Source: Alphaproteobacteria bacterium
GTDB taxonomy: Bacteria > Pseudomonadota > Alphaproteobacteria > Rhodobacterales > Rhodobacteraceae
Assembly: GCA_030429105.1 (NCBI GenBank)
Contig: JAUIDE010000037.1
Span: 1 to 37,356, forward strand
Reading direction: 5' to 3'
DNA: 37,356 nucleotides
Positions 19,103 to 27,000 of this stretch are shown piece after piece. The first letter of the stretch is position 1. Every line of letters begins with the position of its first letter. Under the pieces are notes generated by a model. The model made no database searches. It had not been told where the DNA came from and saw only the letters and a list, made by a program, of their open reading frames with translations. The position numbers and the translations under genes were made by a program.

Positions 19103-20466
19103 CGCGAAAGTCCCCCTTGCTTCAGCGCCGCCTGCATCCGCGCCGCCTCGCGCGGCAGGCCAAGCTGGCGGTAGATCGTCTCCAGCTTCACATAGGCCGG
19201 CCTCGCCTCCGGCGAGGCGACGCGGCGTTGCTCCAGAAGGCGCTGCGCCGCAATGAGCCGGTTCGTGCGGATCAGCGCGTCGAGATAGATCTGGTCGAAG
19301 AGGTCGCGCTGCGCATGGCTTCCGCCGATCTCGGTGAGCCGCGGCAAGGCGAGGCCGAGCTTGCGGACCGCCGTCTCGCTGTCTCCGGTCGCATGAGCGA
19401 CGAGGCCCTCGCAGGCCGGCACGGTGACATCCCGCCACGCGGCGCGCACGAAGTCCGGCGCAGCATCGGCCTTTCGCCGGATGTTGTCCATCATCGCCCC
19501 GGTCTCGGGCCGTCCGGCCCGCGCGAGGCCGTAGAGATACTGCATCGAGAGAAAGGGCTGGACGTGATCGTCCACCCTCGCCGCGCAATGCTCCGCGACG
19601 TCGAGCCACCGGTCTCCGACATCGACGCCCACGAGTTCGAGACGGGCGAGAAGGGCGACGGCGCCGATCTGGTCTTGCGAATACTCCTTCCAGACGCCCC
19701 AGATGTTCCGGTCATAGAAGCGCAGGATCTCGTCCGTTTCACCCTGGTCGATCAGGACGAGCCCCATATGCCACCAGTTATGGGTGAACATGAAGGAGTT
19801 GAGGTCCGTCCATGTCTCCTTCACGTCGTCGAGAAAGGCGCGCCCCTCTCGGGTCCGGCCCTCGGTCAGCAGGACATGGGCGAGGGCGTGATGCGCCCAG
19901 GGCTCCTTCCGCCTGATCTCTATGGCCTTGCGGGCCGAGGCTTCCGCGTCCCGCAACAGGTGGCATTGCTCGTAGGCGAAGGCGGCGAGGCCGTGCGTGT
20001 AAGGCAGTTCCGCGTTCGGCTCGCCGATCGCATGGGCGATGCGGAGCATCCCCGGGGAATCGCCGAGATTGAAGTGGTGGTACTGCGTCACCTTGGCCAG
20101 CGCCAGTTCATGCGGGTAGAGCGCCGCCGTCTCTTCCCCGATGCGGAGCGCGGCGGGAATGTCGCCGTCGACCCACGCCCGGGCGGCGCTTGTGATGCGC
20201 CGCTCACGGTCGTTTGCCTTGCCGGCGGCCGCCTCGGCCTTGCGGACGAAGGGCTCGGCGAGGGCCGGGGCCGCGCCCGATTCCATGAACATGTAGAAGA
20301 TCGCCGCATAGGCGTTCGCCAGCGGCGCCTCCGGTTCCGCCTCGACCGCCTTCAGGATCTCGGCCGAGCGGGTCTCGTAGGAGAGGAACCCCTCGATGAA
20401 GTCGTTGATCGCCGCGATGGTCGCCGGTTCGCCGGCCGTCACGTCCTGCCCCAGCCAGTCCTTCAT
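19099..20466 (-). CDS. TTC38-like tetratricopeptide repeat protein
   Basis: This 455-residue soluble protein has no signal peptide. It resembles tetratricopeptide repeat protein 38. Recognisable segments include HELALAKVTQYHHFNLGD, KEPWAHHALAHVLLTEGR and FMFTHNWWHMGLVLIDQGE followed by FYDRNIWG. The rest is a helical-pair superhelix ending with AYVKLETIYRQLGLPREAARM. The biochemical role of the family is not established. In this position it may scaffold or help the neighbouring oxidoreductase and amidohydrolase. ATG 20466 is preceded by GGAAGAGG. It lies 34 bp downstream of the GMC gene. Confidence 0.85.
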   Translation of the reverse strand: MKDWLGQDVTAGEPATIAAINDFIEGFLSYETRSAEILKAVEAEPEAPLANAYAAIFYMFMESGAAPALAEPFVRKAEAAAGKANDRERRITSAARAWVDGDIPAALRIGEETAALYPHELALAKVTQYHHFNLGDSPGMLRIAHAIGEPNAELPYTHGLAAFAYEQCHLLRDAEASARKAIEIRRKEPWAHHALAHVLLTEGRTREGRAFLDDVKETWTDLNSFMFTHNWWHMGLVLIDQGETDEILRFYDRNIWGVWKEYSQDQIGAVALLARLELVGVDVGDRWLDVAEHCAARVDDHVQPFLSMQYLYGLARAGRPETGAMMDNIRRKADAAPDFVRAAWRDVTVPACEGLVAHATGDSETAVRKLGLALPRLTEIGGSHAQRDLFDQIYLDALIRTNRLIAAQRLLEQRRVASPEARPAYVKLETIYRQLGLPREAARMQAALKQGGLSR

Positions 20467-20500
20467 GCTTCGGCCTCCTCTTCCGGTTCCCTGTGCGACT

Positions 20501-22096
20501 CTAGGCGAGGATCGCGGCGGCCGCGCGCTCGGCCACCATGATCGTCGGCGCATTGGTGTTGCCGGAGACCATGCGCGGGAAGATCGACGCGTCGGAGACA
20601 TAGAGGCCTTCGAGCCCGCGCGCCTTCAGCGTCGGATCGACCACCGCCATCTCGTCCGTCCCCATCCGGCAGGTTCCGGCGGCGTGATAGAGCGTGGTGC
20701 AATGCCCGCGGATCAGGTCCTCGATCTCGGCGTCGCTCTGGCATTCGGCGCTCGGCGTGATCTCCCGGTCGATGATCGCGGCGAGGGGGCCGGCGGCGGC
20801 GATCCGGCGGTTGAGGCGGACGCCCTCGATCAGCGTGGCGATGTCGCTCCCGGACGGGTCGCTGGAGAAGTAGGCGGGGTCGATGGCCGGATGCTCCAGC
20901 GGATCGGCGGAGCGGAGGCGGATCTCGCCGCGGCTCTCCGGGCGCTGGAGCGTCGAATGCAGCGTGAGGCCGGGGCGGGAGGAGAGATAGCGGGCATGGT
21001 CCCGGTTCGCGGCGATCACGCCGTAGAGCTGGAGGTCGGGCTCCGCCACATCGGGGCGGCTCTTCGCATGGGCGCCGGCGGCGGCCCAGTTCGAGGTGAT
21101 CGCGCCCTGCCGGGCGGCGCGCCATTCCTCGATGGCCTCGTTGATCGCCTCGTCGCTCATCCCGCCGATCCCCACCGGCTCCTTCGTGTGGAAGGTGATG
21201 GGGATGTTGATGTGGTCCTGCAGGTTCTTGCCGACGCCCGGCAGGTCATGAACCGGCGCAACGCCCGCCTCCGTGAGCTCGTCCGCCGGCCCGACGCCCG
21301 ACAGCATGAGGAGCTGGCAGGAGCCGATGGCTCCGGAGGAGAGGACGACCTCGCTCGCCGCATGGGCGATGTTGGGCCGTCCGTTCCGCAGGTATTCGAC
21401 GCCCCGGACGCGGCCTTTCTCGATGATAAGGCGCGTCGTCAGCACGCCCGTCTCCACGGTCAGGTTGGGGCGGGAGAGCGCGGGGCGCAGATATGCCTTG
21501 CCGGTGCCGAAGCGCTCCCCGTTCTTGCAGAAGAGCTGGAAGAAGCCGGCGCCGAACTGGCTCTCCCCGTTGAAATCCGGGTTGTGGGGCAGCCCCGCCT
21601 CCGCAGCCGCGGCGAGCCAGAGGCGCTCCGTCGGATCGATGAAGGGGCAGTCCGCGATGTTGAGCGGGCCGCCGACGCCGTGATGCGGGTCATTGCCGAG
21701 GCGCTCGTTGTGCTCGCTGGCGCGGAAGACGGGGAAGACATCCTCCCATCCCCATCCGGGGCAGCCCATGGCAGCCCACGCGTCATAGTCGGAGGGGAGG
21801 CCGCGCATGTAGATCATGGCGTTGATCGAGCCCGAACCGCCGATCATCTTGCCGCGCGGCCAGAAGATCCGGCGCATCTTCGCGCCGACCTGCGGCACGG
21901 TGTGATAGCCCCAGTCCACCTCCGTGTTGACCATGCCGATCCACATCGCGGGCATGTCGGAAGCTTCGGGGGCGGGGCGGCCCGCTTCGAGCACGAGGAC
22001 GCGGCGCGAAGGGTCCGCCGAGAGACGGTTCGCCAGCACGCAGCCGGCGGAGCCCGCCCCGACGATGATCGTGTCGTAATTCCCCGCCTCAGCCAT
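20501..22096 (-). CDS. GMC-family FAD-dependent alcohol/choline dehydrogenase-like oxidoreductase
   Basis: This 531-residue flavoprotein opens with YDTIIVGAGSAGCVLANRLS, the FAD-binding Rossmann motif. WPRGKMIGGSGSINAMIYMRG is the GMC signature 1 and SSGAIGSCQLLMLSGVGP is signature 2. The active-site His is in YHAAGTCRMG, and the partner position near the C-terminus is Asn (SGNTNAPTIMVAE), as in choline-dehydrogenase-type members. It oxidises a primary or secondary alcohol; the substrate is unknown. The start overlaps the LivM stop by 8 bp (ATGGCTGA), so it belongs to the transporter operon and probably acts on what the transporter brings in. Confidence 0.93.
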   Translation of the reverse strand: MAEAGNYDTIIVGAGSAGCVLANRLSADPSRRVLVLEAGRPAPEASDMPAMWIGMVNTEVDWGYHTVPQVGAKMRRIFWPRGKMIGGSGSINAMIYMRGLPSDYDAWAAMGCPGWGWEDVFPVFRASEHNERLGNDPHHGVGGPLNIADCPFIDPTERLWLAAAAEAGLPHNPDFNGESQFGAGFFQLFCKNGERFGTGKAYLRPALSRPNLTVETGVLTTRLIIEKGRVRGVEYLRNGRPNIAHAASEVVLSSGAIGSCQLLMLSGVGPADELTEAGVAPVHDLPGVGKNLQDHINIPITFHTKEPVGIGGMSDEAINEAIEEWRAARQGAITSNWAAAGAHAKSRPDVAEPDLQLYGVIAANRDHARYLSSRPGLTLHSTLQRPESRGEIRLRSADPLEHPAIDPAYFSSDPSGSDIATLIEGVRLNRRIAAAGPLAAIIDREITPSAECQSDAEIEDLIRGHCTTLYHAAGTCRMGTDEMAVVDPTLKARGLEGLYVSDASIFPRMVSGNTNAPTIMVAERAAAAILA

Positions 22097-23102
22097 TCGC
22101 CGCCTCCCTTTCGCCTTTCGGCCTGGCGCGCAGGGCGCCGAGCCGCTCCAGGACCCCGATCAGACCATTGGGCATCGCCACCATCGAGACGGCGATGATG
22201 AGCCCGAGCCCGAGCGCCCGGAACTCCCCGAATTCGCGCAGCACCTCGTCCGCGCCCATCAGCACGACGGCGCCGAGGAGCGGCCCCCAGAGCCGCCCGA
22301 TCCCGCCCACGACGACCATCGCGATGACGAAGAGGAGCGTCGAGAGGGAGAGGACGCCGGGCCCGATCGCGTTGAAATGCGCCGCATAGACCGCCCCGGC
22401 GAGACCGGTGAGAAAGGCGGAGAACCCGAAGACGTAAAGCTGCATCTGGAAGCGGTTGACGCCGCGCGCCATGGCGCAGCCCGGATTGTCCCTCAGCGCC
22501 TGGAAGGCGAGGCCCAGCGGGCTGCGGATGATGAGCCAGCTCGCCGCCATAACGAGCGCGAAGAGCGCGACGACCAGCGCGTAGTTGGCGACCAGCCAGT
22601 CCCGCCCGAAAAGCTCCCGCGTGCCGAGATCGGCGAAGCGCGCGAAGCCGACCGCGCCGCCGGTGAATTGCCGGCACTGGGTGCCGATCATCATGAAGCA
22701 CTCGGTGTCCGTCACGATCAGGAGATACATCGCCTGCGCGACGGCGAGGGTGAGGAGGGCGACATAGGCGCCGGTGAGCCGGAGGCAGGCGAGGCCGAGG
22801 AGAAGCCCGAAGCCCGCCGCTGCGAAGGCGGCGAGCGGCATCGCCGCCCAGATGCTCATGCCGAGATAGAAGCAGAGCATCGCCGCGACGTACCCGCCGA
22901 AGCCGAAGAGCGCCATCTGCGCCAGCGAGAACACGCCCGCGAAGCCGAAGAGCAGGTTCCACTGCGAGGCGATGGCGGCGTAGAAGAGGCCGAGCAGCAC
23001 CTGCCCGACGATGTAGCGGCTGTCCGTCAGGAAGGGCACGGCGATGAGCGCCGCAAGGGCGGCGACGCCGATGAGGAGCTGCGTCCGGTCCGCCCGCGTC
23101 AC
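22089..23102 (-). CDS. livM: Branched-chain-type ABC transporter permease, LivM family
   Basis: This 337-residue membrane protein has about nine hydrophobic helices. LivM landmarks include NLLFGFAGVFSLAQMALFGFGGY, RLTGAYVALLTLAVAQ, ALRDNPGCAMARGVN (cytoplasmic loop to the ATPase) and VVVGGIGRLWGPLLGAVVL. The start is a GTG at 23102 overlapping the LivH stop by 4 bp (GTGA), with GGTGAGG upstream. The insert TDTECFMMIGTQCRQFTGG is less conserved in the family and may reflect substrate. The liv name denotes family only. Confidence 0.9.
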   Translation of the reverse strand: MTRADRTQLLIGVAALAALIAVPFLTDSRYIVGQVLLGLFYAAIASQWNLLFGFAGVFSLAQMALFGFGGYVAAMLCFYLGMSIWAAMPLAAFAAAGFGLLLGLACLRLTGAYVALLTLAVAQAMYLLIVTDTECFMMIGTQCRQFTGGAVGFARFADLGTRELFGRDWLVANYALVVALFALVMAASWLIIRSPLGLAFQALRDNPGCAMARGVNRFQMQLYVFGFSAFLTGLAGAVYAAHFNAIGPGVLSLSTLLFVIAMVVVGGIGRLWGPLLGAVVLMGADEVLREFGEFRALGLGLIIAVSMVAMPNGLIGVLERLGALRARPKGEREAANG

Positions 23103-23983
23103 AGCCGCCTCACCTGGTTGCGGCCGAAGAGGCCGGAGGGGCGGACGATCAGCACGAGGATCACGATCCCGAGCAGGACAGGAAAGCCCCAGCGCGCGCC
23201 GAACTGGTACTGGACGAAGGATTCGATCAGAGCGAGGCCGAAGGAGGCGACGATCCCGCCCGGGATGCTGCCGAGCCCGGCCACCACGCACATGATGAAG
23301 GCCTTCAGCATCGGATCGGCACCGAGCGTGGGCGAGAGCTGGGTAATCGAGGAGACGAGGAGGCCGCAGATCCCCGCCAGCCCTCCCGAAAGCGCCAGCG
23401 CAAGGAGATAGACGCGGCCCGACGGCACGCCGAGAAGCTCCGCCGCCTCCCGGTTCTGCGCGACGGCGCGGATCGCCCGACCGCCCTTCGTCTGCTTGAG
23501 AAAGGCCGCGATGGCCAGCATCAGCAGAACCGCCGTCACCATGATGAGGAGGTTCTGGTTCGGAAGCGTGAAGCCGCCGGCGCCCAGCGTCCCCGCGATC
23601 TGGACCGGCTGGCCGAAGGGCTGCCCGCCGAAGACGAGGAGAATCGCGTTCTCCAGCGCCACGGCCACGCCGAAAGTGGCGATCATGATCGTCGTCTCGA
23701 AGGTCTCGGGCGCGCGCGCCAGCAGGGGCCGGGCCACGGAGAGGTAGATGACGGCCCCTGCCGCCGCGCCCGTCACGCAGGAGGCGAGGACGCCGAGCGG
23801 CATCGGCAGACCAAGGCGCGTGACGATGACGAAGGCGCTGTAGCCGCCAAGCGTCAGCATCGCGCCATGCGCCATGTTGAGCATCCCGAGCGCGCCCCAG
23901 ACGAGCGAGAGCCCGAGCGTCGCCAGCGCATAGAGGGCGCCCGTTGTGAGCCCGGCGACGACGACCGATCCGATCAGATCCAT
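23099..23983 (-). CDS. livH: Branched-chain-type ABC transporter permease, LivH family
   Basis: This 294-residue protein has about eight hydrophobic helices. It opens MDLIGSVVVAGLTTGALYAL, with SLVWGALGMLNMAHGAMLTLGGY as the LivH hallmark. The cytoplasmic loop KGGRAIRAVAQNREAAELLGV contacts the ATPases, and VVAGLGSIPGGIVASFGLALIES is also typical. It lies 3 bp after the LivF-like gene and overlaps livM by 4 bp. Confidence 0.92.
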   Translation of the reverse strand: MDLIGSVVVAGLTTGALYALATLGLSLVWGALGMLNMAHGAMLTLGGYSAFVIVTRLGLPMPLGVLASCVTGAAAGAVIYLSVARPLLARAPETFETTIMIATFGVAVALENAILLVFGGQPFGQPVQIAGTLGAGGFTLPNQNLLIMVTAVLLMLAIAAFLKQTKGGRAIRAVAQNREAAELLGVPSGRVYLLALALSGGLAGICGLLVSSITQLSPTLGADPMLKAFIMCVVAGLGSIPGGIVASFGLALIESFVQYQFGARWGFPVLLGIVILVLIVRPSGLFGRNQVRRL

Positions 23984-23986
23984 CGC

Positions 23987-24697
23987 TCAGCCCCCGAGAT
24001 AGGTCTTGAGGAGCTCGTCCCGCGCGAGGAGCTCCTTCGGCGGGCCGGACCAGACGAGCGCGCCGTTGTCCAACAGGTGAATCTCGTCCGCGAGGTCCTC
24101 CACACGGGCCGGGTTCTCTTCCACGAGGAGGATGGAACGGCCCAGAGCCTTCAGCTGCGCCAGCACGGCGTAGACCTGCTCGATCACGATGGGCGCGAGG
24201 CCGAGCGACGGCTCGTCAATCAGAAGCGTCTTCGCCCCTGTCATCAGACCGCGGCCGATACCGGTCATCCGCCGCTCGCCACCGGAGAGGGAGGAGGCCG
24301 TCTGCCGCCGCCGTTCGGCGAGCTTCGGAAGGAGGCGATAGATTTCCTCCAGCCGCTCCGCGACAAGCGCCCGGTCCGCCTCAAGCCAGGCGCCCATGAC
24401 GAGGTTCTCCTCGACGCTCATCTGCATGAAGAGCATGTCGCCCTGCGGCACATGGGCGAAATGGCGCGCGACGCTGCTGGGCGCCATGCCGGTGACATCC
24501 TCCCCCGCCGCGACGACGCGGCCGGAGCGCGCCTTCACCAGCCCCGAAAGCGTGCGCAGGAGCGTCGTCTTGCCGTGGCCGTTCGGGCCGACGACGGTGA
24601 CGAAGCCGTTCGCGGGAACGACGAGGGAAATCTTTCTCAGAACGTCGCGCGCGCCGTAGCCGCTCACGAGGTCCTGGATGGCCAGCGCGTCAGCCAT
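23987..24697 (-). CDS. livF: ABC transporter ATP-binding protein, LivF family
   Basis: This 236-residue ATPase has Walker A GPNGHGKTT, where His takes the usual Ala position, a canonical signature in SSLSGGERRMTGIGRGLM, Walker B TLLIDEPSLGLAP and an H-region reading EENPARVEDLAD. The last is normal for LivF, whose switch His is often replaced. ATG 24697 overlaps the livG stop by 8 bp (ATGGCTGA). It works as a heterodimer with the LivG-type ATPase. Confidence 0.92.
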   Translation of the reverse strand: MADALAIQDLVSGYGARDVLRKISLVVPANGFVTVVGPNGHGKTTLLRTLSGLVKARSGRVVAAGEDVTGMAPSSVARHFAHVPQGDMLFMQMSVEENLVMGAWLEADRALVAERLEEIYRLLPKLAERRRQTASSLSGGERRMTGIGRGLMTGAKTLLIDEPSLGLAPIVIEQVYAVLAQLKALGRSILLVEENPARVEDLADEIHLLDNGALVWSGPPKELLARDELLKTYLGG

Positions 24698-25487
24698 GCG
24701 CCGGCGCCTCGTCCTCGAAGAACCGCTTGAGGCGCTTCGTCGTCGAGGCGCCGAGATAGGTTTCCGCCACCAGCCGGTCCTCCGCCACGCCGCGCGGCGG
24801 ACCTTCATAGAGCGTGCGGCCCTGATGCATGATCACCACCCGCTCGGAGAGGGCTAGGAGGAAGCGCATCACATGCTCGATGAGGATCACCGTCACACCC
24901 GTCGCCGCGGTCGCCCGCACGACCTCGATCAGGCTGTCGATCTCGCCGGGCGCAAGTCCGCCCACCGGCTCGTCCAGCATGATGAGCTTCGGCCGGGTCG
25001 CGAGCGCGCTGGCGACCATCAGAAGCTTCCGGTCGAGCACCGGCAGATCACGCGCCAGCCTGTCCGCCCCGCCGAGGCTCACCACGTCCAGCGCCCGCGT
25101 CGCGGCCTCGACGGAGGCGCGGTCTATCGAGAAGCCGGGAACGCGCCGGCCGGCCGAGCCGAAATAGGCGGAAAGCTCCACATTCTGCCGGATCGTGAGG
25201 CTGTCGAAGGCGGCGTTCATCTGGAAGGTGCGGACGAGGCCGAGCCGGCAGATTCGGTCCGGCGTCGCCCGCGTGATATCCTCGCCTTCCAGCAGCACGC
25301 GCCCGCGGCTGGCCGGAGCGATGCCGGAGATCACGTCGAAGAGGGTCGTCTTGCCGGCCCCGTTCGGCCCGCCGATCCCGACGATCTCGCCGCCCGCGAC
25401 AGTCAATGAAAAATCATCGACCGCCGCGAGCGCGCCGTAGAACTTGCTGACGCCGTCGCAGACGAGGAGGGGCGGCGCAGCCGTCAA
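24690..25487 (-). CDS. livG: ABC transporter ATP-binding protein, LivG family, with divergent signature motif
   Basis: This 265-residue ATPase has Walker A GGPNGAGKTT (residues 39-48), a Q-loop in RTFQMNAAF, Walker B KLIMLDEPVGGLAPGE and switch His in LIEHVMRF. The ABC signature, normally LSxGxQRR, is replaced by LPVLDRKLLM, so this half-site may hydrolyse ATP poorly and LivF may dominate. The start is a TTG at 25487, two bases after the substrate-binding-protein stop; no ATG or GTG fits without intruding deep into the upstream gene. Confidence 0.9.
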   Translation of the reverse strand: MTAAPPLLVCDGVSKFYGALAAVDDFSLTVAGGEIVGIGGPNGAGKTTLFDVISGIAPASRGRVLLEGEDITRATPDRICRLGLVRTFQMNAAFDSLTIRQNVELSAYFGSAGRRVPGFSIDRASVEAATRALDVVSLGGADRLARDLPVLDRKLLMVASALATRPKLIMLDEPVGGLAPGEIDSLIEVVRATAATGVTVILIEHVMRFLLALSERVVIMHQGRTLYEGPPRGVAEDRLVAETYLGASTTKRLKRFFEDEAPAHG

Positions 25488-25489
25488 GC

Positions 25490-26791
25490 TCAGGCCTTGA
25501 ACCAGGGCGGCGTCACGAAGCCGTCCGTCGCGTAGAGGGGCGGGGCGATCAGCTTGGGGTCCTGCGTGAAGTCCTGATGCTGCAGGAACTGGTGCGCCAT
25601 GCCGAGCGAGGGGTCGCTCACCTCCGTCGGATAGCAATAGGCGGACTGGCCTTCGGGGTTGGTCCGGTAGGTTCCGTTCACGCCGCGATAGATGATCCGC
25701 TTCATCGCGGCGGCGACCTTCATGTTCTGCTCGCGGTCCATCGGCTCACCGGCGCCGCCGGCGAAGGCGGCGGAGAGGGCGTAGTGCCAGAGGCCGTCAT
25801 AGGTCTGCGACCCGGTCAGGAAGGCCGCGTTCGGCCCGAACTTCTCGCGATAGCGGGCGCGGAAGCCGGCGGAGAACTCGTCCGGCAGGCAGCCGATCAC
25901 GGTCGAGTAGATCACGCCGTTGATCGCCTCCTTCCCGATCTCCCGGAAGGCGGGGAGGGAGGGGCCGTATTGCATGTAGATGAGGCTGTCGATCGGCTCC
26001 GCGAGGAACTGGACCATGAACTGCGCGAGGTCCTGCGGAAGGAAATGCGTTACCGCGATGGCCGCCGGCGGATCGGCGCGCAGCTTCGCGAGCGTCGGGC
26101 CCCATTGATTGGTGGGGAAGGGCACCGTCTCGAAGAGACCCTCTTCGAAACCGTAATCGCCCAGCTTCTCCCGGATCGCGTTGGCGATCACGATGGAATA
26201 CTCGTTGGCGGAGGGGATGATCGCGATCTTGTTGTTCGCGGGCGTCCACTGCCCGGTGTCGATCAGGTTCTTCATGAAGAGAAGGAAGCCCGGGCCGTAG
26301 AAGGCCTCGGGCGGGTCGCCCTGGAACGAGCCGTAATACCGGTCCGGGTCGGACAGGAACTTCGTGTTGTGCGAGATAAGCGTGTTGTAGTGGACGAAGA
26401 TCACGTCGTTATCGGCCGCGACGTCCATCTCCACCATGTTGGTGCCGACATTGTAGCCGTTGATGATGGCGCCGGCGCCGTGACGGTCGATCAGGCGCTG
26501 CATGGCCTGGGTGACGATGTCCGCGCCCATGTCCTTCGTGTCTTCGATGAAGATCTCGACGGGGCGGCCGAGGATGCCGCCGGCGGCGTTGATCTCCTCC
26601 GCCGCGAGATCGAGGCCGTTCTTGAACTCGACCCCGTCCGCCGCCGCGAAGCCGGACATCGGCAGGGCCGATCCGATCGGGATCGGGTCCCCCGACTGCG
26701 CCTTCGCGGCGCTGTTGAGGCCGGCGAGAAGCGCGGCGGAGCCGACGCCGGCCGCGGCCGAGCCTTTCAGAAACGAACGACGATCTACCAT
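25490..26791 (-). CDS. Tat-exported periplasmic substrate-binding protein of Liv/amide type
   Basis: This 433-residue protein has a twin-arginine signal, DRRSFLKGSAAAG, followed by a hydrophobic segment and cleavage near AKAQSG. The mature start PIPIGSALPMSGFAAADGVEFKNGLDLAAEEIN is a type I periplasmic-binding fold (Liv/Amt/Urt group). Later segments such as IINGYNVGTNMVEM, YYGSFQGDPPEAFYGPG and GSQTYDGLWHYALSAAF fit the amide/urea-binding branch better than true leucine binders. Tat export suggests folding before export. GGAGG stands 5 nt before ATG 26791. It is the first gene of the operon and faces the LysR gene. Confidence 0.9.
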   Translation of the reverse strand: MVDRRSFLKGSAAAGVGSAALLAGLNSAAKAQSGDPIPIGSALPMSGFAAADGVEFKNGLDLAAEEINAAGGILGRPVEIFIEDTKDMGADIVTQAMQRLIDRHGAGAIINGYNVGTNMVEMDVAADNDVIFVHYNTLISHNTKFLSDPDRYYGSFQGDPPEAFYGPGFLLFMKNLIDTGQWTPANNKIAIIPSANEYSIVIANAIREKLGDYGFEEGLFETVPFPTNQWGPTLAKLRADPPAAIAVTHFLPQDLAQFMVQFLAEPIDSLIYMQYGPSLPAFREIGKEAINGVIYSTVIGCLPDEFSAGFRARYREKFGPNAAFLTGSQTYDGLWHYALSAAFAGGAGEPMDREQNMKVAAAMKRIIYRGVNGTYRTNPEGQSAYCYPTEVSDPSLGMAHQFLQHQDFTQDPKLIAPPLYATDGFVTPPWFKA

Positions 26792-26947
26792 GTCTGCCTC
26801 CAGCAGCCCCGCAGGGCGGTTGCGATGGCGGGGCGCCGGCGACCGGCTTCAGGCCCGCTCCGGGGCGAGTCCTCCGCGCCGCGATGAACGACGGCGCCGC
26901 GAAGCCCCAAACCTCAAGATTCCAAGACGCTAACATGTTTGAAATGA

Positions 26948-26977
26948 TGCAAAAATTACATTAACTATGACGAGTCA
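26948..26977. promoter_or_regulatory. Candidate LysR-type operator in the divergent intergenic region
   Basis: The 209-bp gap 26792-27000 contains an AT-rich patch just upstream of the LysR gene. TGCAA-AAA-TTACA (26948-26960) is a near-perfect 13-bp dyad of the T-N11-A type used by LysR proteins. Eight bases further on, TGAC-GA-GTCA (26968-26977) is a perfect 10-bp palindrome. Two nearby half-site pairs in a divergent promoter are what a LysR recognition/activation site pair looks like. Confidence 0.55.
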
Positions 26978-27000
26978 CATTATTTTCTGATGGAAATGGA

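Noticed and set aside
20396-22198. 600-residue + strand frame opposite the GMC gene
   Set aside because: Antisense shadow of a gene with both GMC signatures; composition is generic for high-GC antisense frames.
25577-26887. 436-residue + strand frame opposite the substrate-binding protein
   Set aside because: Shadow frame rich in Arg, Glu and Val without motifs; the - strand product has a Tat signal and a binding-protein fold.
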